A stretch of 64,000 bases of DNA from Acheta domesticus (lineage: Eukaryota > Arthropoda > Insecta > Orthoptera > Gryllidae): assembly GCA_031308135.1 (NCBI GenBank), contig JAHLJT010009436.1:162732681-162796680 (forward strand), in the 5' to 3' direction. The position numbers were made by a program, and so were the translations under genes. Numbering within the stretch: position 1 is the first letter of the stretch; every line of letters begins with the position of its first letter. The notes beneath the pieces are model-generated. The model was not told the DNA's origin. It did no database searches and saw only the letters and a list, made by a program, of their open reading frames with translations. This document shows positions 63,561 to 64,000 of this stretch, in pieces.

Positions 63561-64000
63561 CGCCATTTTTTTTACTTTCTCGCCAAGGAGTAAAGAGAAA
63601 ATTATGTAATCGTAAACGAATTTTTAAGAGAAAAATTCCTATTACAAGGTCATGATACCAAAAAAGTGGATAAATCCAGTTGCTAAATTTAGAAAAAATC
63701 TCTATCATATGGTGTGGCCAGAATCCATATTTTGTGGGTCCTTGATACCGAAAAATCGAACGACAGCAAAACGACCGTCTCTGTCCGTCTCTGTCCGTCT
63801 CTGTCCGTCTCTGTCCGTCTCTGTCCCGTCTCTGTCCGTCCGTGTCCGTCCGTGTCCGTCCGTGTCCGTCCGTGTCCGTCCGTGTCCGTCCGTGACCGTC
63901 CGTGTCCGTCCGTGTCCGTCCGTGTCCGTCCGTGTCCGTCCGTGTCCGTCCGTGTCCGTCCGTGTCCGGTGATATGTCCGTCCGTGTCCGGTGATATGTC
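63561..64000 (+). mobile_element. Repeat family A copy running off the right edge
   Basis: TTACTTTCTCGCCAAGGAG, then AGAAAATTATGTAATCG, GTGGATAAATCCAGTTGCTA, ATATGGTGTGGCCAGAATCC, GGTCCTTGATACCGAAAAAT and CAAAACGACCGTCTCTGTCC reproduce the 5' half of the family in order. The body beyond the minisatellite is outside the window. Confidence 0.8.
63770..64000 (+). repeat. 10-bp minisatellite (TCTCTGTCCG)n then (CGTGTCCGTC)n
   Basis: Five units of the first type (63773-63833) switch to about thirteen of the second, ending in a GTCCGGTGATATGTCCGTCC variant at the edge. It occupies the same slot as the (GTCC)-type arrays in the other family A copies, but it is much longer. Confidence 0.9.

Overview
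This window looks like a gene-poor, repeat-rich stretch of a large arthropod nuclear genome, most likely an insect. The evidence is indirect. No long conserved host gene is visible. The coding traces are decayed transposon proteins: a Crypton-like tyrosine recombinase with short introns, a mariner DD34D transposase, a pogo/Tigger transposase tail and two non-LTR reverse transcriptase tails. Two tRNA-derived SINE families and many minisatellites complete the picture. I cannot name the species. Prokaryotic-style features (operons, ribosome binding sites, CRISPR arrays) are absent. Most long open frames here are by-products of G/C-biased tandem repeats that lack stop codons in several frames.

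Layout. Positions 1-11000: AT-rich DNA with a GC-rich island and a 360-bp tandem duplication carrying SINE1 pieces (1.26-1.98 kb), a nearly complete SINE1 (1.8-2.4 kb), an old SINE1, a non-LTR relic (3.4-3.6 kb), a CATCGATG-rich segment, a 2.29-kb pogo/Tigger-type element flanked by TA (6.56-8.85 kb), minisatellites (9.4-10.2 kb) and a CpG-rich island (10.6-11.06 kb). Positions 11000-24000: a minisatellite at 12.4 kb, SINE1 copies at 14.7, 18.4, 20.2 and 20.9 kb, an unrecognised minus-strand reading frame with a poly(A) signal (16.9-17.4 kb), a second non-LTR relic (19.5 kb), a CpG island (20.4-20.9 kb) and a mariner relic (21.4-21.8 kb). Positions 24000-34000: two long foldback elements (24.4 and 30.05 kb), SINE2 (26.2 kb), SINE1 with a nested insert (27.8-28.5 kb), a 600-bp hexamer repeat (31.2-31.8 kb) and a short copy of repeat family A (32.7-33.5 kb). 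Positions 34000-45000: a polypyrimidine tract, GC-rich islands with AT-rich homeodomain-like motifs, and the long copy of family A (41.5-44.97 kb) that carries the Crypton. Positions 45000-64000: a duplicated locus with an expanded 17-bp minisatellite (49.05-50.7 kb), 12-bp repeats, a family A copy split by SINE2 (53.4-54.4 kb), duplicated blocks around a SINE1 (58.7-59.9 kb), a GCC run at 60.1 kb, and a family A copy running off the right edge in a 10-bp minisatellite.

The most informative structure is nested. Family A occurs as a 0.83-kb copy without the insert and as a 3.46-kb copy that holds a Crypton-like element, so one window contains both an empty and a filled site. All four catalytic signatures of the recombinase survive (R, HxxR, H/W, Y), but the frame is broken several times, so it is a relic. 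Between the repeats, several GC-rich, CpG-containing blocks carry short AT-rich motifs such as TTTATGG, TAATTA and CATAAA. They may be regulatory elements of a neighbouring developmental gene outside the window; this is inference and needs alignment to related genomes.
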